Origin: Diabrotica undecimpunctata
Lineage: Eukaryota; Arthropoda; Insecta; Coleoptera; Chrysomelidae
Assembly: GCF_040954645.1 (NCBI RefSeq)
Contig: NC_092810.1
Location: 77,480,160 to 77,544,159 of the forward strand
Direction: 5' to 3'
DNA length: 64,000 bases
Part shown: positions 59,501 to 64,000 of the stretch, one piece after another
Numbering within the stretch: the stretch's first letter is position 1
Layout: each line of letters opens with the position of its first letter
Program-made: the position numbers and the translations under genes
The notes under the pieces: model-generated
What the model saw: the letters and a program-made list of their open reading frames with translations, nothing else
What the model was told of the DNA's origin: nothing
Database searches by the model: none

Positions 59501-59789
59501 TGTCTCTGTTATAGCTACTATTTCAATGTTCTTATCTCTAATTTCTTCCCCCAGTTCTATTTCCTTCCCATTTATACCTCTCACATTCCATGATGCCATT
59601 TTCCAAATTGTTTTGTTCTTTTCTGTGTTTAAGTTGTACTTCAATTTGTTTTTACTCCCGTTTGTTTTATTATCTTTAGATCTGCTCATGTCCCTGTTCT
59701 GTGCCTGTTTTGTTTCTCGGTCCGTTATTGTGTTTTCTTCAGCTAGTTTTTTGAACTAGTTGGTTCTGTATTGTATGTTCTGTATTGTA
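56574..59789 (-). mobile_element. RTE-type LINE inserted in the LTR of element B
   Basis: TGAGAAATATTTATA stands at 56559-56573 and 59790-59804; the uninterrupted LTR has it once (47659-47673), proving a 15-bp target duplication. About 3.2 kb. Its 3' end carries a (TAAAG)n-like tail (plus strand ctttactttacttt at 56574). The 5' end holds a short tandem repeat (ATACAATACAGAAC twice). One long frame, no ORF1, short UTRs: the RTE plan. Confidence 0.95.
56681..59689 (-). CDS. RTE-type LINE endonuclease-reverse transcriptase, intact
   Basis: 1,002 codons from ATG at 59689 to the stop at 56681. APE endonuclease: MASWNVRGINGKEIELGEEI, VAITETKKKGKGS, VITGDMNSRVGKET, DEQSIIDYTIV and EIGSDHYLLET. A Lys/Glu-rich linker leads to RT: RKIKIGKAPGSDEVAPEMMK, NYRGISLLCVAAKVYETII, SGFRKGHNTQDHIF, SFIDMEKAFDSVKRKDIWE, TQGVRQGGSLSPVLF and the catalytic CIFADDIVLIAE. 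C-terminal RTE hallmarks: YKYLGTVINNKGD, TVTYGAENWIL, AWFGHLTRMDN and GRPIKERNSDI. All catalytic residues appear present, so this copy could be active. It must be recent because it lies inside an already young LTR. Confidence 0.95.
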   Translation of the reverse strand: MSRSKDNKTNGSKNKLKYNLNTEKNKTIWKMASWNVRGINGKEIELGEEIRDKNIEIVAITETKKKGKGSIILENGMLLIYSGVEETKRAQAGVAGMIKKESINKIKNWIYYNERILRVDIDMDTEETNTNLIICYGPDEDATKNEKNEFWDKLQEVINDCTEKIVITGDMNSRVGKETEKWNNVIGPYGEDKLNKNGKLLLEFCLDNNLVIMNTHFQHKRVHKITREVKSRDEQSIIDYTIVQKTEKNWIRDVRVKRSYEIGSDHYLLETTFKSKRKEIKRNENINRKHKEIIKIYKLREETTRIRYSEGLEKEMDNEHEITETIEEEWGKFKNAMIKTAKSICGTTRNNNRGKRTSWWNDEVKREIKEKKKLWKEYIQDKTQQKYENYKRQRTKVKEIVKKEKKKSWEKFREKMEENSTENVKLFYRTLKNLRSNKETKLKQIMNKEGTIINDDKTIMERWREHFQLILNGNQANTMEKESHNRRVSMRNTENTETIEKEELEEAIRKIKIGKAPGSDEVAPEMMKYIGVKAKEKLLYIYNLIWKRKVIPREWTNAVIIPIYKKGNTRDCRNYRGISLLCVAAKVYETIIERKIRKEIEHKLEDVQSGFRKGHNTQDHIFTMQQVIEKALKKNKEIHLSFIDMEKAFDSVKRKDIWESLKKKQVSEELIEATKSIYMKTTNTVRMLNIQSEPFETTQGVRQGGSLSPVLFINVIDEIVKECKKTFKKYCIGWNRMQMINAEMCIFADDIVLIAETAEKLKYNLEKWNLEASKYNLNVNKEKTQIMKISRKQGTEDQIEVMIDQQKIIQTNSYKYLGTVINNKGDIEDDLNNRMENTGKLFQALNRGFLNNKEISTKTKMTIYKTIYRPTVTYGAENWILNKRHQSRIQAAEMKYLRRTIGVKRTDRIRNEEIRERLKIKPILESIKEKKLAWFGHLTRMDNNRQVKRVWDAKPIGKNRRGRPIKERNSDISQILQSKGKTWQEATQMASNRKEWRKFVKS

Positions 59790-59804
59790 TGAGAAATATT
59801 TATA
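59790..59804. repeat. Target-site duplication, RTE LINE, right
   Basis: TGAGAAATATTTATA, repeated from 56559-56573. Confidence 0.95.
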
Positions 59805-61349
59805 AGTACCCAAAATGAATTTTAAATGATCTTCAGTCAAAAATAAACACCAAACGGTCTCTTTATTCAGCGAGAATTCAAATGAGTGGAAAAAACTCAC
59901 CTTTCTGGTAACTGTTGACCTCTTTATGATGGCTGCTAACAATTCCCTTATCGGAAAATGTACTGTTAATCTGCAGGCTCTGCTGAAATTTGATCAGAAA
60001 CGATGGTTTTCTTATCGGCAAGGTAATTTGAATATACTTTGTTATAATTCAGGACTTTTTCGAGGTTTTTAAAATACTTTTGAAAAATTGTGACTGCTGA
60101 AAAATCAAAAATTTCTGGACTTCTTCGTAACTATTGATTTTCTATTCTCTTATTTTTCATTGCTTAACAGATCTCCAAGCATTTTGACAATGTTTTTAAA
60201 GATCTGACAGGATTTTTGTATATTTTTGACATTTATGATTAAAATAAAAAATATTTTAAATTTTAATAAATTGTTAAATCTTGAGAACTATATTGACTTT
60301 TGAAATGAATTGAAACAAATACTAGAGAATTTAAGCTTTCTTTTGACATATAATTTCTACAACAAATGATAATTTAAATATTAAAATTTTTACTAACAAA
60401 TTTGACATACACCAATTTTAACATGAATTAGTTGCTTTTATTTAATTTTAAAGCTATCTGAAAGCACTTTTGATATTGAATCACTGAGAATTGTCTTCAG
60501 ATTACCTGTCCATTAAAGATTATATCATTCTGAACTCTTATTTATGAGCTATATCCTATTTCACCTCCTAACACGTTTTATTTTCCGAGCTCTATCCATG
60601 TTAACTGTATGTTTACTAACAAATTGAAACTTCTTACTTTGTGAATAAATGACTTAAATATTTTATCTGTTTTAGGACTGTTGAAGATTCTATTGACTTG
60701 TATATATTAGAATTTGGATTATAATAAAAAATGAAATTAATTAATAAATACAAATTTATGGTTTTTATTTCCACTCGATCCGAAGTGGTTTGATATTTGC
60801 TTTTTGTATCTTTATGTTGTGGCTATATTGGCTTATTCTGTAAGTATCTCTTACATAAATAATATAATATATATAACGAACAATAACTTAAGTTTAAATC
60901 ATAATCAATTTCATGATCAACAATTGTTTTTGGTTTAATTTTTTATATATATATATATATTTTTTTTTAATTGAAAAGTGTTTATCAACCAACTATAACT
61001 CAGTGGCTATAATAACTCACGTATTAAAAGAATCTTATTTCTATTATGCTAAATTTGTTTATAATAAACCAACTGGTTTTAATTATAATAATAATAAAAT
61101 TATTTTGAAAACATTAATTAAATCTGGTGATACAATATAGTCGTTATTGGTTTGTTACATGTCTGTGAATTCTGCTTATTTTTGCTTTTAGTTTCTTTCT
61201 TATTGTTGAATCTAGTTTCAAATATTAAATTAACAACAATAATACAATTGTTTGAGTTAAATATATATGTGGTATATTCAATATTGTCATTTTGTTTTCT
61301 GTTCATACTATTCATATAAAAAAAAACTGTTTAGGAGCTTTAATTTCAT

Positions 61350-61353
<4 letters not shown>

Positions 61354-61445
<92 letters not shown>
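61354..61445. repeat. (TA)n microsatellite
   Basis: About 45 TA units with one ACA, right after element B. Last of the TA tracts. Confidence 0.98.
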
Positions 61446-62831
61446 TCTCATGAATAAATGAGTAGCGACAAGGAAATAGAAGAGGAATAAAGTAACAAGA
61501 AGACGAAACAAGCGACACAGAGCAAGAAATAAGTATGGCTGTTACAATCAACGAATTTTTAAATATCGCAAGCAAGGTGTTGCCCAGCGAGTTTGATGGA
61601 AGCGCAGGTAAACTGCAGTCATTTTTAGATGCATTAGAACTCTTTGAGAAAATAGCGATAGGATACGAGGAAACAGTGATAACATTAATAAAAACAAGAT
61701 TAACCAATAAACCTTATAACTACAGAGGAAACAATCCCAAGAATAGCAGCGGCACTGAAGAGAGAACTGAGAGGCGACAGTCCGAAGACGGTAATAGCTA
61801 AATTGACGAAGAAAAGACAAGGACATAAAGTTGCAGCGGTCTATGCATCTGAAGTTGAAGAATTAGCAGAACAGCTAAAAGTTGCATACATAGCGGAAGG
61901 AATGCCATTGAAAATAGTGAAAAAATATACAACAGAAACTGTAGTTGCAACAATGAAACGCAACGTCAACACAGAAAAAGCTAAATTAATATTGTAACCA
62001 TGGTAAGCATGCAACTTTACAATCACGCACGAAGTAATAGCACATAAGGAAGAGTGGTAAATTATAGGACAAATTACAAGGCTAAGAGAGGACAGCACCA
62101 GTATAGGAAAGGATATCACAACAAATAAAGATAAAGATAGGAAGAAGGAATTACGGGAATCACTTAAGATAGATATCCCAGAATACACGTGCGATAAATT
62201 GGTATCTTTATATGAGGAATACTCAGATATATTCGCCCTAAGCCACGACATGCTAACATGTAACAACTTCTACGAACAATAACTGAGAGTGAATACATCA
62301 AAAATTATAGCGGTAGTGCTCGTACCGAAAAAGGTTATAGATGAAAATAAAGCATGGAGATTATACATAAATTTTAGACAGCTGAACAAGAAAATAGTCA
62401 CAGACAAATTCCCAATACCAAGAATAGACTTAATACTAGATCAACTAGGGAGAGCAAAATGGTTTTCAATTATAGACCTAATGTCAGGTTTTCACCAAAT
62501 ACCATTAAAAAAATCATCGAGGAAATACACATCGTTTAACACGGAGAACAAAGCATTACAATTCACCAGATTACCTTTTGGATTAAACGTAAGCCCGAAT
62601 AGCTTTTCAAGAATGATGTCAATAGCTTCTTCAGGTTTAACCCGGGTCAAAGCATTTCTTTACATGGGCGATATAGTAGTAATAGGAATATCAGAAAAGC
62701 ATTATTTAAATAACCTAAAAATTGCATTTGAGGCATTTCGAAAGTTCAACCTAAAACTTAACCCAGGAAAATGTCAATTTTTTAGAAGATGTAACGAGTC
62801 CGTCAGTTCAATATTCCTTAAACATTTTTAA
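61446..62831 (+). pseudogene. mdg1/412-like retroelement relic: gag start joined to RT
   Basis: Gag begins with ATG at 61534 (MAVTINEFLNIASKVLPSEF) and shifts frame near 61720. It then reads KLTKKRQGHKVAAVYASEVE and KYTTETVVATMKRN, the pattern of mdg1/412-type Gag. After about 300 non-open bases RT is found at 62289-62831: LVPKKVIDENKAWRLYINFR, FSIIDLMSGFHQIPL, FTRLPFGLNVSPNSF, a catalytic box reading YMGDIVVIG, and LNPGKCQFFRR. The usual YMDD has become YMGD, removing a catalytic Asp. The capsid end, nucleocapsid, protease, RNase H and integrase are missing. The frame ends just after CQFFRR, where the sequence changes to unrelated non-coding DNA. Confidence 0.8.
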
Positions 62832-64000
62832 ATAAAATTTTTAAATTCAAATCCTCTTAATGATTGTCTTAATTCTTAAATTTTAAGTTGGTATTAAACA
62901 GCGACAGCAAGCGTCCAGATTTGCAATCATATAGTTTAGCTAACTCAAAACAAGTGCTGATTGCTCACTTCTGCTTCGACGTTCGGTAGAGACACTTGGG
63001 TTTAGAGGTAGAGGCAGAGAAGGCCTAAAAGGTTTTTATTTAGAATATTAAAGTTTTTTTAAGAAGAAGTTGCAGTAAGTTTTGGTTTGGTTTTTTTGTG
63101 TCCTGTTGGTTTATAACCACTCTGAGCCGGTAAGTTTATCCGATTATCAATAAAATGAAACTATAAAAACCATCAGCCATTTTTGAGATCCTATAGTATT
63201 GTCATTTTTCATTTGATTCGATATATTTATCTGAAATGTTTCCCATCATTTCATTAAGAAAATTCAACATCTAAATCGAAAGTGTTATTGATATAAAATC
63301 ATATGTATTTTAATTTTACTTCCCGGCCTTAAAAAACATAATTATCTATCTTTAAAACAATTTATTATCTATTACGAGTATCGATAAAAATATTCCGTCG
63401 TATATCGTTCATTATATTATAATATATATTATTATCCATATCATGCTTTTCGTTAAAATTGTCGATATAATTAATCCATTTTACTTAAAATACTGTCAAA
63501 CCATACGAAGGTCACATCATTTACAAAACCATTAAGTTTTTTGCTTCCACACTTCATAAGTAACCTTTATAAAACCTTTCAAGGTTCATAAACCTTGTGT
63601 TTTTCCCCTACTCTGTATCAAGCGTAAGAGAGAACTCTAAAACAAATGTTTTTTTAGCCTACCTCTGGGAGTCAAGCAGAAGCCGGGGGAAGAATGTTTT
63701 GATTTTGTTTTTTATTGGATAAGTTTTCTTAAGAAGAATGTTTAAGTTAATACCTGGTTCCAGGGTTGATTTTTTTTTGACGTAGCTGTTCCCCAGAGGT
63801 TCAGATCTGACCTTATTATTCCCGGACCATTTTGAGAAATCAGCGGGAAGTATCTCCATCCTTCAGAGTATAAAATATAGTAAATCTGTATTGTTTATTT
63901 ATAAGTTTTAATTTTTTTTATTTAATATTTTTTTGAACGTTAAATCATACTATTTTTAAATAATAATAAAAAAAACATCATTTTTTCTAAAATAATACTT
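62832..64000. other. Nothing assignable
   Basis: AT-rich. It may include LTR or leader sequence of the preceding relic (for example 62900-63140), but no partner repeat is in the window. The 66-codon minus frame at 63859-63659 has no recognisable domain. Confidence 0.35.

Larger units (their letters stand above)
55409..61353 (-). repeat. 5' LTR of element B, split by a LINE
   Basis: Matches 46514-49230 in two blocks, 55409-56573 and 59790-61353. The intervening bases are the RTE-type LINE plus one copy of its target duplication. Confidence 0.93.

Overview
The window is eukaryotic, very AT-rich, and consists almost entirely of transposable elements, many nested in one another. The mix points to an insect genome: an env-bearing gypsy/errantivirus-like retroelement, a Penelope-like element (PLE) family, I-, Jockey- and RTE-type LINEs, and hAT, Tc1, piggyBac and Sailor-like DNA transposons. 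The species cannot be fixed from sequence alone. I see no convincing host gene, rRNA, tRNA or CRISPR array. The only spliced-looking gene (8752-7526, minus) probably belongs to a mobile element.

Layout. 1-2657: 3' end of LTR element A (integrase, then 3' LTR). 2658-17339: a run of (TA)n arrays separated by a PLE tail (2739-3010), an apparent terminal-inverted-repeat element (3663-14338) and a decayed PLE (14456-17278). The inverted-repeat element carries the interrupted zinc-finger gene and holds two LINEs: a truncated Jockey (about 5300-7525) and a full-length I-type LINE with two open frames (9062-14263, target duplication seen). 17513-20510: a decayed hAT with an exact 8-bp target duplication, sitting at the edge of a ~121-bp tandem repeat (20519-21430). 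21607-26701: a second PLE, with an RT/GIY-YIG frame between two 1.85-kb inverted arms and a 13-bp target duplication. 26717-30817: LINE and piggyBac relics and a palindromic MITE-like element. 30891-32388: inverted solo LTR of element A. 32614-33968: a Tc1-type relic. 33968-61445: in effect one TA tract holding, back to back, a LINE tail, a PLE tail, the errantivirus-like element C (35812-46352, with a Sailor-like transposon inside env) and the long-LTR element B (46514-61353, with an RTE-type LINE inside its 5' LTR). 61446-62831: an mdg1/412-like gag-RT relic. The last 1.2 kb shows no assignable feature.

The elements relate to one another mainly by nesting. Target duplications date the I-LINE, RTE-LINE, hAT and PLE insertions as later than their surroundings. 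Most LTR and PLE copies abut (TA)n on their visible ends, suggesting that TA microsatellites are preferred landing sites here. The best candidates for something little described are the 3663-14338 inverted-repeat element with its MSRGQ zinc-finger gene, the shared TA targeting, and the hammerhead-ribozyme-like motifs in the three PLE families.
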